Positions 34,308-42,770 of a stretch of DNA of 64,000 nucleotides are shown piece after piece. Each line of letters starts with the position of its first letter. Position 1 is the first letter of the stretch. The DNA lies in assembly GCA_023475235.1 (NCBI GenBank), contig JAMCWG010000116.1, forward strand, positions 29,025 to 93,024, written 5' to 3'. The notes beneath the pieces were generated by a model. That model was given only the letters and a program-made list of their open reading frames with translations. It did no database searches and had not been told where the DNA came from. A program made the position numbers and the translations under genes. This DNA comes from Chloroflexota bacterium (GTDB lineage: Bacteria; Chloroflexota; UBA6077; FW602-bin22; JAMCWG01).

Positions 34308-35141
34308 GTGAAGGTAGGCATACACGCCGGTGCCCAGGATATCAAAGGGCTGATCGAGTTCTGCAAGCGCATCAATGTCGATGAAATCTGCCTTTCAGCG
34401 TCGTCTATCGACGGCTACAAACAGAACGGCTACCCGGACCCGGCCAGCCTGAAGCGGGTCATCGACGCTCTGAACAAGGCGGGGATTAACGTGCCGACGA
34501 TGAACATCGGCCGCCCAAGCCCGGCAGCGCTGCTGGGGGAGCTTTCGGCTCGCGGCGAGGCGGAAGCATTCCGGCGGACGGTCCAGGTGGTGGGCGAGGC
34601 GGGCGTGTACAGCGCGCTGTACTACAACCGCGCGCCGGCTCCGGCGCCCGGGATTTCAGAGGAAGAGCAGTGGGTCCGGATGCTCGCCTTCTTTCGACCG
34701 ATTATCGAACAGGCTGAGAAGTCCGGTCTGCGGCTGGCCGCCCACGCTTACTACATCCCCGGCACCATGCTCGTCTGGGACGAGGCCACCAACTGGCGGT
34801 TTTTCGAGGCCCTGCCCAGCGAGTACAATGCACTCACCTACTGCACCAAAATGTACATGGGCGGCGACGACGTATACGAGACCATTCCCGCCTACGGCGA
34901 CAAGATCGTCTTCGCTCACGCCCGCGACTTGAAGCGCAGCGTGGGGACGGACTACTGGCTCCGCTACGATGAGACGATGCCCGGCGAGGGCGACCTGGAC
35001 TGGAACCGGGTGTTCACCCTGCTGAAAGGCATCGGCTATCAGGGCCTCATCTGTCCGGAGCACCTGGGGCCGAAGAGGCCCGGCCAGACCGACCAGGACC
35101 AGTTGGCCGAGGCGGTGGCCTACCTGCAGAAGCTAGTCTAG
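34308..35141 (+). CDS. Xylose-isomerase-like TIM barrel; sugar phosphate isomerase/epimerase or mannonate dehydratase-like
   Basis: 277 residues from GTG 34308, preceded by GAGGAGGAAG. Metal-site features of AP-endonuclease/xylose-isomerase barrels are present: AAHAYYIPG, KIVFAHARDLKR, the EGDLDWNRVFTLLKGIGYQGLICPEHLGP end. The last block (GeGdlDw..v...L...GYqG...pEH) resembles D-mannonate dehydratase-like proteins. The protein is shorter than UxuA and its substrate is unknown. It converges on the MFS gene, overlapping it by 9 bp. Confidence 0.75.
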   Translation: MKVGIHAGAQDIKGLIEFCKRINVDEICLSASSIDGYKQNGYPDPASLKRVIDALNKAGINVPTMNIGRPSPAALLGELSARGEAEAFRRTVQVVGEAGVYSALYYNRAPAPAPGISEEEQWVRMLAFFRPIIEQAEKSGLRLAAHAYYIPGTMLVWDEATNWRFFEALPSEYNALTYCTKMYMGGDDVYETIPAYGDKIVFAHARDLKRSVGTDYWLRYDETMPGEGDLDWNRVFTLLKGIGYQGLICPEHLGPKRPGQTDQDQLAEAVAYLQKLV

Positions 35142-36560
35142 ACCGACCTGCGGCTTGGCCGTCCGCGCCCTCTGCCGGACCACGGCCGCCGACCCGCTGA
35201 GCGCGGCGACCACCGCGCTCAGCGCCACTGCGAGCGAGCCGAACGCGAGGGCCGCCTGGAACGAGCCGGCCATCTCGGCCGGGGTCAGGCCGGTGAGCGG
35301 CGGCAGGAGCGTGGCGCCCACGGCCACGCCGACCGATTGTCCGAGGTTGCGCCGGGCGCCGATGGCGCTGGAGGCCATGCCGAGCCGGCCCCTGGGCACG
35401 GAGCCCATTATGGCGCTCATATTGGGCGAGAAGAACAGCCCCGATCCGACGCCAATGACCACCAGCAGCGCCATCAGGTGCCACAAGTCCGACGTTTCAT
35501 CCAGCCGGCTCAGCCCCAGGATGCCCAGTCCTACGACGAGGGCGCCGGCCGTCGCCAGAATGCGGGTCCCGGTGCGGTCCGATAGCCAGCCGCTGAGGGA
35601 AGAGAAGAACATACGCACGAGGGGCACTATAGAGGCAAGCATGCCGGCCGTCGCCGGGCCCAGCAGCAGCACTTGCTGGACGAACAGCGGCACGACCAGG
35701 TCGGACAGGGAAGTGCCCATAAAGATGAAGAAGGCGCTGAGCAGCGAGAGGGAGAACAGGCGGGTGGAGAACAATGACAGGTCGACCATCGGTTCCTTGC
35801 TGCGACGCTCAACCAGCAGAAAGACACCAAGCGCGGCGACGAACACGGCCAAATAAGCCAGCACGTCGATCGAAGCCCAGCCCGATGACTTGGCCTGGTT
35901 GAGGCCCAGCAGCAGGCAGGTGACGGAGAATGCGAAAAGCAGCGCGCCCGCGATGTCGACGCTGTACGACCTGGAGGGCCGCTGCGAGGGCAGGATGATG
36001 GTCGCGACGATGAAGCCGATGAGTCCCAGCGGCACATTCGAGAGGAACACATACCGGGGGCCCAAGGTGGCGGATACGAACCCGCCGATGATGGGCCCGA
36101 TGAAGTAGCCTGCCCCCACCAGGGTGCTGTTGATGCCCAGGGCGGTCCCCCGCTGATGAACGGGGAAGCACTCGGTCAGAATGGCCGACGAGTTGGCCGA
36201 CAGCATCGACGCGCCCAGGGTCTGGATGCCCCTGAATAACAGCAACAGCGGGAAGCTCGGCGCCAGGGTGCAGAGGATGGAGCCCGCGCCGAACACCAGG
36301 AAGCCGCCGGTGAACACGCGCTTGTTGCCGAGTATGTCGGAGAGCCGCCCGAAGATGAGCAGGGTGCTGGTGATAGTCAGGAAGCCGATCAGGACCAGCC
36401 AGGAGGCGGTAGACGTGCTGACCTCGAAGGTCTGGGCGAGCCGGTAAAGCGCTACGTTGATGCTGCCGGAATCGCTAGTAGTGAGCACGACGCCGAGCCC
36501 TACCCCGATTTGGACAAGCCACAGCCGGCCGCGGGACATCGGTACATAGTCTTGGGACAA
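35133..36560 (-). CDS. MFS drug-efflux-type transporter (DHA2, 14-helix)
   Basis: About 475 residues from TTG 36558-36560 (GGGGAG 8 nt upstream); ATG 36537-36539 is the alternative. Motif A appears as GRLSDILGNKRVF between TM2 and TM3, and the motif C region as GAGYFIGPIIGGFVSATLGPRYVF in TM5. About 14 hydrophobic segments suit the DHA2 family of proton-coupled exporters. The cargo cannot be inferred. Confidence 0.85.
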   Translation of the reverse strand: MSQDYVPMSRGRLWLVQIGVGLGVVLTTSDSGSINVALYRLAQTFEVSTSTASWLVLIGFLTITSTLLIFGRLSDILGNKRVFTGGFLVFGAGSILCTLAPSFPLLLLFRGIQTLGASMLSANSSAILTECFPVHQRGTALGINSTLVGAGYFIGPIIGGFVSATLGPRYVFLSNVPLGLIGFIVATIILPSQRPSRSYSVDIAGALLFAFSVTCLLLGLNQAKSSGWASIDVLAYLAVFVAALGVFLLVERRSKEPMVDLSLFSTRLFSLSLLSAFFIFMGTSLSDLVVPLFVQQVLLLGPATAGMLASIVPLVRMFFSSLSGWLSDRTGTRILATAGALVVGLGILGLSRLDETSDLWHLMALLVVIGVGSGLFFSPNMSAIMGSVPRGRLGMASSAIGARRNLGQSVGVAVGATLLPPLTGLTPAEMAGSFQAALAFGSLAVALSAVVAALSGSAAVVRQRARTAKPQVGLD

Positions 36561-36720
36561 AACGTACGCTCCCCACGGTAGGATCAAAGGACATGCTACC
36601 ATACATGCCGGCGATGTGGCACGCACTCAGATGGAGGCTTTGGGGGCAGCGTCTCTTGCAGAGGGAGCTTGAGGAAGGTGGCCGACCCGCCGGCTGGCTG
36701 TGGAGCGGCTTGGGCTGCGA

Positions 36721-37653
36721 CTAACCTGGGGCGGGGGCGATGGAGGGGGCTGGTTCCGCGGCGATGGCTTGCTCCTGGGCGATGACGCTCTTGAGGGCGG
36801 CCAGGGCCACCTCTATCTGATGTTCGTCCGGCTCGCGTGTCGTCAGGGACTGCATAGCCAGGCCGGGCAGGAGCAGCAGTCGGACCAGCCGGTTGCGCTG
36901 GTGGGCCGCGCCGACGCGGATGAGCTCGTAGGCGATGGCGGCGACGATAGGAATCAGTACTATGCGAGAGACGATGCGCTCGACCAGGGGAGGCTGGCCC
37001 AGCAACAGAAACAGAACGAAGGAGACGACGACCACCACCAGTAGGAAGCTGGTGCCGCAGCGGGGATGGGATGTGCTGTACTTCTTCACGTGCGCGACTT
37101 CCAAGGGCGCGCCGGCCTCGAACGCGTTCACGGCCTTGTGCTCGGCGCCGTGATAGGCAAACACGCGGCGGATATCCGGCATGAAGCCGATGCCATAGAT
37201 ATAGCCGATCAGCAGCCCCAGCCTCAACGCTTTTTCGAGGAAGTTGCTGACCAACGACGACATGTTGGCCTCAAAAGAAGACCGGATGAACGGGTCGAGC
37301 GTTCCGGCCACCAGGGCAGGGAGCACGAAGAAGACGCCCACGGCCATTGCCAATGAGAGCGCCATCGTGCCCCATATCACGCCGGAAGTAGGCTTCTCTT
37401 CTTCCTCGTCGATGGCGATGTTGGCCGAGAAGAGGAGGGCGCGGATGCCGAGCAACAGGGTGTCCCACAGATTGAGCGGGCCGCGGACGATGGGCCAGCG
37501 CGCCCAGGCCTTCTCGTAGACCAGCCCCCGCAGATGCTCGGTCTGGGTCACGATGTGGCCCGACGGGCTGCGGACCGCGGAGACGACAACGCGGCCGCCG
37601 CGCATCATCACCCCTTCGATGATCGCCTGCCCGCCGTATCTAACCTCGTTCAT
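36721..37653 (-). CDS. DUF1385 membrane protein
   Basis: 310 residues. Family hallmarks: GGQAIIEGVMMRGGRVVVSAVRSPSG at the N-terminus and GIGFMPDIRRVFAYHGAEHKAVNAFEAG with RCGTSFLLVVVVVSFVLF in the second half. Four or so membrane segments follow these. The family is of unknown function and is usually found next to rpmE and prfA in Firmicutes and Chloroflexota; here rpmE is the upstream neighbour. A 143-bp gap with a terminator separates the two. Confidence 0.88.
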   Translation of the reverse strand: MNEVRYGGQAIIEGVMMRGGRVVVSAVRSPSGHIVTQTEHLRGLVYEKAWARWPIVRGPLNLWDTLLLGIRALLFSANIAIDEEEEKPTSGVIWGTMALSLAMAVGVFFVLPALVAGTLDPFIRSSFEANMSSLVSNFLEKALRLGLLIGYIYGIGFMPDIRRVFAYHGAEHKAVNAFEAGAPLEVAHVKKYSTSHPRCGTSFLLVVVVVSFVLFLLLGQPPLVERIVSRIVLIPIVAAIAYELIRVGAAHQRNRLVRLLLLPGLAMQSLTTREPDEHQIEVALAALKSVIAQEQAIAAEPAPSIAPAPG

Positions 37654-37705
37654 TTACCACCCTATTCCGGTCCTCTTCTCAGGCAAACCCTTATTGCGAA
37701 AACAA

Positions 37706-37740
37706 GGGAAGGCAGGCCAATTGCAGGCGGTTGCCTTCCC
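37706..37740 (-). terminator. Intrinsic terminator after rpmE
   Basis: Minus strand: stem GGGAAGGCA/TGCCTTCCC (37740-37732 with 37714-37706), loop with a smaller inner hairpin, then TTGTTTT. A good Rho-independent signal ending the rplU-rpmA-rpmE unit. Confidence 0.8.
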
Positions 37741-37796
37741 TATTGTATCACACGCTATGCTGCGCCGAAGCCGATGCAACAGGTCCCTGCCGGGAA

Positions 37797-38066
37797 TCAG
37801 GCCTGAGAGGATGAGCCCTCCTTGCCTTCTCTTGCTTCGCCCGACGAGCTCCCGCTCGCCCGCCTGGACGCGTCCAGCCGGCGCATGAACCGCTCCACCT
37901 GGCCTCCCGTGTCCAGGATGCGCTGCTGCCCCGTGAAAAACGGATGGCAGACGGAGCAAATCTCCACTCTGATCGCGGGCTTGGTGGACCCGGCCTTGAT
38001 GGCGTTGCCACAGGCGCACGAGATCGTGGCATCTTCATAATATTTCGGATGGATTCCTTTTTTCAT
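37797..38066 (-). CDS. rpmE: 50S ribosomal protein bL31 (zinc-binding form)
   Basis: 89 residues. [32 protein letters not shown]...[30 protein letters not shown] matches bL31. The zinc ligands CxC and CxxC are all present, marking the C+ paralogue. The C-terminal tail ([18 protein letters not shown]) is an extension. It starts 8 bp after rpmA. Confidence 0.96.
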   Translation of the reverse strand: MKKGIHPKYYEDATISCACGNAIKAGSTKPAIRVEICSVCHPFFTGQQRILDTGGQVERFMRRLDASRRASGSSSGEAREGKEGSSSQA

Positions 38067-38074
38067 CGCTTGCC

Positions 38075-38329
38075 TCAGGCCGGGATAATACTGGCTTGTT
38101 TCTTGTTCTTGCGGGCGTAGTCGAAGGCCACGGCGCCGTCCACTTTGGCGTAGAGTGTATGGTCGCGGCCGATACCCACGTTCTCGCCGGGCAGGATTTG
38201 CGTGCCCCGCTGCCGCAGGATGATGGTCCCCGCGCGTACGGCCTGACCGGCGTAGCGCTTCACGCCTAGCATTTTGGGCTTGCTGTCCCGCCCGTTGCGA
38301 GAGCTACCCATTCCTTTCTTGTGTGCCAT
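38075..38329 (-). CDS. rpmA: 50S ribosomal protein bL27
   Basis: 84 residues: [67 protein letters not shown]. The N-terminus starts MAHKKG, without the cleavable Firmicutes extension. 15 bp after rplU and 8 bp before rpmE, so one transcript. Confidence 0.97.
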   Translation of the reverse strand: MAHKKGMGSSRNGRDSKPKMLGVKRYAGQAVRAGTIILRQRGTQILPGENVGIGRDHTLYAKVDGAVAFDYARKNKKQASIIPA

Positions 38330-38344
38330 CGGTTCTTCCCCTTC

Positions 38345-38674
38345 TTAGTCTGCGGACTCTGCAGCCGTGGTGATGCCCAGTATGGCCAGCCGGGTTAGGG
38401 GCTGTCGATGGCCCAGCTTGCGGCGGTAGCGGGTCTTGTTCTTGTACTTGAAGACAATCACCTTATCGTCTTTGAAATGGCCCATCACCTGGGCTACCAC
38501 CTTAGCCCCTGCCACGTGGGGCTGCCCCACGATAGTGCCTTCGTCGCCCACCACCATAAGGACCCGGTCCAACTCGATGGTCTCGCCCTCGGCCGCCGGC
38601 AGTTGCTCTACCTCGATCCGCTGGCCTATCTCAACTTTGTATTGCTTGCCACCTGTGTCGATAACCGCGTACAC
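38345..38674 (-). CDS. rplU: 50S ribosomal protein bL21
   Basis: 109 residues from GTG 38672-38674, which has GGAGG 5 nt upstream; the frame is open ten codons further. VYAVIDTGGKQYKVEIGQRIEVEQLP, VGQPHVAGAKVVAQVMGH and KYKNKTRYRRKLGHRQPLTRLAI are diagnostic of bL21. First gene of the rplU-rpmA-rpmE operon. No obg gene follows, unlike many genomes. Confidence 0.96.
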   Translation of the reverse strand: MYAVIDTGGKQYKVEIGQRIEVEQLPAAEGETIELDRVLMVVGDEGTIVGQPHVAGAKVVAQVMGHFKDDKVIVFKYKNKTRYRRKLGHRQPLTRLAILGITTAAESAD

Positions 38675-38723
38675 GCTATCCTCCGATACTAACGGCTGGC
38701 CCACCTGAAAACGACTGAGAGTC

Positions 38724-38753
38724 AGTATACCAAGATAGCCCGCTCGGTGTCAA
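38724..38753 (-). promoter_or_regulatory. Promoter of rplU-rpmA-rpmE
   Basis: Minus strand TTGACA (38748-38753), 18-nt spacer, TATACT (38724-38729), 50 bp before the rplU start. Strong sigma-70 type. Confidence 0.75.
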
Positions 38754-38763
38754 ATTATGCAAT

Positions 38764-38894
38764 TCGTCATGCTGAACGAAGCGAAGCATCTCAACGCCCC
38801 GCACATAGCTGTCGCAAATTGGATTGAGGTCCTTCGCTTTCGGCGCCACGTCCTGGCGCCCTTCTGGGTCGATTGGCGGCAGGACAGGGTGACA
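38764..38894. repeat. Dispersed repeat of the 'catgctgaacgaagcgaagc...' type
   Basis: Begins with CATGCTGAACGAAGCGAAGC and ends with a GGTCCTTCGCTTTCGG ... GGACAGGGTGACA pattern, which resembles GACCCTTCGCTGGCGCTCAGGGTGACA at about 19136-19164. No protein is supported here. These look like fragments of a scattered non-coding repeat. Confidence 0.45.
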
Positions 38895-39046
38895 ATCGAG
38901 AGACCACGTCCAGCGTCACCAGTTGCGGTTGCGGAAGGTGTTTCTGCAGAGGTAGAGGGAGAGGTCAGTAACTCACGAATGTGGGATCGTGGTTGTGAGA
39001 AAAACCAACCCATCCCAGTGAGGTACTCGCCTATGTCCATTGTAAC

Positions 39047-39114
39047 TTCGACGAGGTCACGGATCTTGTCCAGGTCCATCTTCATCCTCTCCTGTGAATT
39101 GAGATGCGGCGGCC
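39047..39114 (-). repeat. 68-bp copy of the rraA leader and first codons
   Basis: Identical to 5363-5430 except one base. It includes the ribosome site, both ATGs and codons MKMDLDKIRDLVE, then diverges completely into unrelated sequence with no RraA core. So it is an orphan 5' fragment, not a gene. It may still act as a translation-initiation signal for a short peptide. Confidence 0.85.
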
Positions 39115-39178
39115 ATCGCCACCCTTGGATCGCCATGGTCCTTTGAACATCATAGGAGCTATTCGCTGGTTAGGATAG

Positions 39179-39361
39179 CCCATCTTCCACGATGCCGACC
39201 AGAAATGCTTGACTCGCCCGCGAGGCTATGCCACAATTCTGGCGGACCCCAAGGCATGTAAAATGTGGCGACCACGGCCCCCCATACTAGACCGCGGCGA
39301 GAAGCCGGGCGCCGTGCTGGACTGGGACTACATAAATGCTCACACAACTTTCAAGGGTTGA
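39179..39361 (+). pseudogene. Possible C-terminal gene fragment, unidentified
   Basis: A 60-codon open stretch without a credible start (TAG just upstream, a TTG at 39209). The translation includes GYATILADPKACKMWRP and ends EKPGAVLDWDYINAHTTFKG before TGA. It looks protein-like rather than random, but I recognise no family. It may be the tail of a lost gene next to the rraA-leader fragment. Confidence 0.25.
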
Positions 39362-39363
39362 AG

Positions 39364-39464
39364 CAGGGGCGAAGCACTTCCTGCTGTCGGTAGTGACGAC
39401 TTCAGTCGCTGGGACGGTCACGACTCAAGTCGTCACTACCAGGTTGAACGCCGGGGTGCCCCTG
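39364..39464. repeat. Dispersed hairpin repeat, copy 2
   Basis: Inner palindrome 39390-39439: GTAGTGACGACTTCAGTCG against a near-perfect complement ending GTCGTCACTAC. Outer pair CAGGGGC (39364-39370) and GCCCCTG (39458-39464). Same inner arms as 8551-8600. Confidence 0.75.
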
Positions 39465-39628
39465 CCGGCAGATGTCTAGACGAGGAGGTGAAAGGAAGGT
39501 CGAGTGAGATCAAGGTATTCGTGGTCGTAATCGCGACGCTGTAGTCGGGATATCGCTCTTTTATCGGTCCAACGATACTGCCCTGGACTTGGAAGAGAAA
39601 GGGCACGGAAGACAGGGAGGAGAAGTCG

Positions 39629-41374
39629 ATGCGATCCAGTGTTTACCTGAAGGTTACATTGTTTGCCGTAGTAGCTCTGCTGGGGGCGTGTGCCCCGTCG
39701 GCAGCTACCCCCGCGCCGGCCAAGCCCGCCGCTCCGGCTGCGGCCACGGCTGCGCCCCAGGCGCCGGCCGCCACGGCTGCGTCTCAGACGCCAGCCGCCA
39801 CGGCCGCGCCTCAGGCGCCAGCCGCGGCTACACCTCGCCAAGGCGAGTCGCCTGTGGCGACGGTTGCCAAGGTTAAGCGGGGCGGCATCCTTGTCTATTC
39901 CCGCACCAAGAACCTGGAGAGCCTGGATAATGTCATCCAGCAGACTATGGACGCGCCAGGTGCAACGATGCTCTACGAGCATCTACTGACCTACGATCTG
40001 GTAGACCCCAAGACCGCGGCCCACGAGCTAAAGCCCCAACTGGCCGAGTCCTGGGACGTGATTGACCCCAAGAAAATAGTCTTCAAGCTCCGCAAGGGCA
40101 TCAAGTTCTCCGACGGCAGCGACTTCAATGCCGAGGTAGTCAAGTGGAACATCGACCGGACCAGGACCGAGCCCAAGTCGGCCGGCAAGCACCTGGTAGA
40201 CACGATCGAGAGCGTGGACGTGGTCGATCCGTACACCGTGCGGGTCAACCTGAAGAACCCTTCGGCCACGGCCGTGCTGAAGCTCAGCAACGGCGTCTCC
40301 GGGACGGGTACCTTCGCCGCGTCGATGGCCTCGAAGGCGGCCTTCGATAAGGGCGGCGCCGATTACCTGCACTCCAACCCTATCGGTACCGGCCCGATGA
40401 TCCTCGATCAGTGGCTGCCGGGCGATAGGCTCACCCTCAAGAAGCGCGACGGCTACTGGCAGAACGGCGTCGACGGAAAGCCTTTGCCCTACCTGGACGG
40501 GTTCGTCGACCGGTACATCACCGACTCGGCGGTGGCGTTCGTTGAGTTGCGCTCCGGAACGGTCCAGTTCGCTTCCAGCATCCGGCTGGCCGACGTCCCG
40601 GCGGTGAAATCCAACCCGGACCTGGTCTACGACGACTGGTGGTGGGCAGCTTCGGTCCGGTTCGTATACGGCTTCAGCCAGCAGGATGGCCCGTTCAAGG
40701 ACAACCTCAAGCTGCGCCAGGCCGCCCACTACGCCATCGACAAAGCACAGATGGCCAAGACGATGGGCTTCGGCCTCGCCCGCCCCGACGATTATGTCTA
40801 CTGGAACCAGGCGATACTGGGATACGATCCTTCCGTAATCAAGTACAGTTACGATGCCAACAAGGCCAAGCAACTACTCGCCGAGGCAGGATACCCTAAT
40901 GGCATCGACATCACCCTCACCACAATCTCTCGCGACCCGGACCGCAAGATCGCCGAGATCGCCAAGTTTATGTGGGATGCCGTCGGACTTCGAACCAAGA
41001 TCGACCTGATGGAGCGCACTGCGGCGCTCGCAATATGGAAGAGCCAGAAGTTCGACGTCGGCTTCGCCGGCTACACGATGCTGCCCGACCCTGATGTATT
41101 CGCTCCGAAGAACCTGTCGTGCGACGGGGGTAACAACCTGACCGCCAACTGCAACAAAGAATTCGATGCCTGCATTAACGAGGCCGGCGCCATCGTGGGC
41201 AACGACCAGAAGCGCGGCGAGATCTACAAGCGCTGCATGAAGATCGTCCAGGAAGACGCCTTCAAGCAGCAAGGGTACTCGGAGCCTTACTTCTATGTAT
41301 ACAACAAGAGCGTGAAGGGTATCGTGGCCCATTGGGCCGACCCCGACGTACGGTGGGCCTGGCTGGATAAGTAG
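39629..41374 (+). CDS. ABC transporter substrate-binding lipoprotein, family 5 (peptide/nickel type)
   Basis: 581 residues. Signal peptide with lipobox (VVALLGAC, Cys21), then an Ala/Pro-rich linker with imperfect repeats (about 25-75) and the SBP_bac_5 domain: GGILVYSRTKNLESLDN, ELKPQLAESWDVIDPKKIVFKLRKGIKFSDGSDFNAEVVKWNIDR, the family signature. It captures oligopeptides, opines or similar outside the cell. GGAGGAGAAG precedes the ATG. No permease or ATPase genes are adjacent, so it is an orphan receptor whose transporter lies elsewhere. Confidence 0.92.
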   Translation: MRSSVYLKVTLFAVVALLGACAPSAATPAPAKPAAPAAATAAPQAPAATAASQTPAATAAPQAPAAATPRQGESPVATVAKVKRGGILVYSRTKNLESLDNVIQQTMDAPGATMLYEHLLTYDLVDPKTAAHELKPQLAESWDVIDPKKIVFKLRKGIKFSDGSDFNAEVVKWNIDRTRTEPKSAGKHLVDTIESVDVVDPYTVRVNLKNPSATAVLKLSNGVSGTGTFAASMASKAAFDKGGADYLHSNPIGTGPMILDQWLPGDRLTLKKRDGYWQNGVDGKPLPYLDGFVDRYITDSAVAFVELRSGTVQFASSIRLADVPAVKSNPDLVYDDWWWAASVRFVYGFSQQDGPFKDNLKLRQAAHYAIDKAQMAKTMGFGLARPDDYVYWNQAILGYDPSVIKYSYDANKAKQLLAEAGYPNGIDITLTTISRDPDRKIAEIAKFMWDAVGLRTKIDLMERTAALAIWKSQKFDVGFAGYTMLPDPDVFAPKNLSCDGGNNLTANCNKEFDACINEAGAIVGNDQKRGEIYKRCMKIVQEDAFKQQGYSEPYFYVYNKSVKGIVAHWADPDVRWAWLDK

Positions 41375-41410
41375 CCCGCTATCTGATAGTATGTAGCATT
41401 TAGAGGACCT

Positions 41411-41466
41411 GCACAGTCGCCAGTCGCTTTGCAATCGAGACACACATTCCCCGCTGGCGACTGTGC
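41411..41466. terminator. 13-bp inverted repeat after the binding-protein gene
   Basis: GCACAGTCGCCAG (41411-41423) and its exact complement CTGGCGACTGTGC (41454-41466), 30-nt loop. Lies 37 bp past the stop. There is no T-tract, so it may be a cruciform or Rho-type end or a remnant inverted repeat of a small element. Confidence 0.45.
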
Positions 41467-41515
41467 TTGCTTCGATTCCAATTCGAATCGCGAAAGGACC
41501 GGCCTAGCCGACGTG

Positions 41516-42598
41516 ATGGAACTGCAGTCTCCGCGTCTGACCCCTCAGCAGAAGATAGCCCTGGTGATAGTCATCGCTCTCAGCGGGCTTGTCTTCCTTT
41601 ATATCGTGCGCAGCATCCTGCCTCCCTTCGTTCTGGCAGTGATCGCGGCGTATGTCCTCAACCCCGTGGTGAACTGGCTGAAGGACCGGACGCGCCTGCC
41701 GCGAGGCCTGGTGGTGACGGCGGTGTATCTGGCCGTCCTGGCCATTGTCGGCTGGGGCCTGATCACGTTCATATTCCCCATCATCAGAATAGAGATTACC
41801 GAGCTGGCTCGTACGCTTCCCTCCCTCATACGATCGTTGCAACGGGAGCTTCAGACCTACCAGCCCCTGGCGTCGCTGGGGATTCGCCTCGACCCCGCCC
41901 TGATCTCCGGCGAGATCATTCAGGCCGTGCGCAGCCTGCTCGGCAGAACCCCGGAAGTAGTGGCCGGCACCATCGATGTGTTCGCCCACCTCCTGATCTT
42001 CCTGGTGGCGACCTTCTACTTACTGATCGATGGCCAGCGCTTCGTGGACGCGGTCTGCCGCCTGATTCCGTCCTCCTACCGGATGGAGATGTACGAGCTG
42101 GGCAGCGAGGTGAACTACGTGCTGGGCCAGTACATTCGGGGGCAGCTATTCCTGGTCGTCTTAATGAGCACACTGAGCTGGATCGCCCTGGCCCCGATCC
42201 TTCACCTGCAATTTGCGCTGATCATCAGCCTGGCAACAGGCGTGCTGGAGCTGTTCCCGTGGGTGGGCCCGATCTCCGCAGGGGCAATCGCCGGCACCGT
42301 CGCCTTTGTCCAGCACAATCCATTCGGATGGCCGTCCTGGGTCTATGCGCTGGCCGTCATCGGAGTCTACATCGCCCTTCGCAACATGGAGGACTACCTG
42401 GTCGTCCCGAACATCATCGGTCGCGCCGTGAGGCTTCACCCCCTGGTGGTGATGTTTGTCCTCTTCGCTGGCGCGACCCTGGGCGGGCTGCTCGGACTGT
42501 TCATCGCCGTGCCGGCGACTGCCTCCCTCAAGATCATCCTGTCGTATGTCTATCGCAAGCTGGTTGAAGGACCGGACATTTCGATCTCGCCCTCGTAA
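41516..42598 (+). CDS. AI-2E family (PerM/YdiK-like) integral membrane protein
   Basis: About 360 residues from ATG 41516 (GTG 41513 is in frame next to it). Eight-helix family layout: paired N-terminal helices (about 9-55), then a soluble segment with ELARTLPSLIRSLQRELQ, and C-terminal helices with family motifs GQYIRGQLFLVVLMS, GVLELFPWVGPISAGAIAGT and NMEDYLVVPNIIGRAVRLHPLVV. Members move small molecules (AI-2, others) or ions; the cargo here is unknown. The ribosome site AAAGGA is 20 nt away, so start is uncertain. Confidence 0.88.
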   Translation: MELQSPRLTPQQKIALVIVIALSGLVFLYIVRSILPPFVLAVIAAYVLNPVVNWLKDRTRLPRGLVVTAVYLAVLAIVGWGLITFIFPIIRIEITELARTLPSLIRSLQRELQTYQPLASLGIRLDPALISGEIIQAVRSLLGRTPEVVAGTIDVFAHLLIFLVATFYLLIDGQRFVDAVCRLIPSSYRMEMYELGSEVNYVLGQYIRGQLFLVVLMSTLSWIALAPILHLQFALIISLATGVLELFPWVGPISAGAIAGTVAFVQHNPFGWPSWVYALAVIGVYIALRNMEDYLVVPNIIGRAVRLHPLVVMFVLFAGATLGGLLGLFIAVPATASLKIILSYVYRKLVEGPDISISPS

Positions 42599-42639
42599 CG
42601 CATCAGCCTCTGAAGATCTTCGGCCAGCAACAGCCGGCA

Positions 42640-42667
42640 TTGCGGACGGCAGGAGTACTGGTATACT
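42640..42667 (+). promoter_or_regulatory. Candidate promoter of the alpha/beta hydrolase gene
   Basis: TTGCGG (42640-42645), 16-nt spacer, TATACT (42662-42667), leaving a leader of about 100 nt. Moderate match. Confidence 0.4.
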
Positions 42668-42770
42668 GGAAGGAGAAGCCTGCGTAGGCGCCCGCCTTAG
42701 CCCTGGCCAAGCGCATGGGCCTGCTCAGTTGGCGGCATTCAGGCGATAGCTACTAGACTGTAGACTGCGT

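Noticed and set aside
38750-39136. A 128-codon minus-strand gene starting from the rraA-like leader
   Set aside because: Only the first 13 codons after its ATG match RraA; the rest is non-coding repeat sequence.
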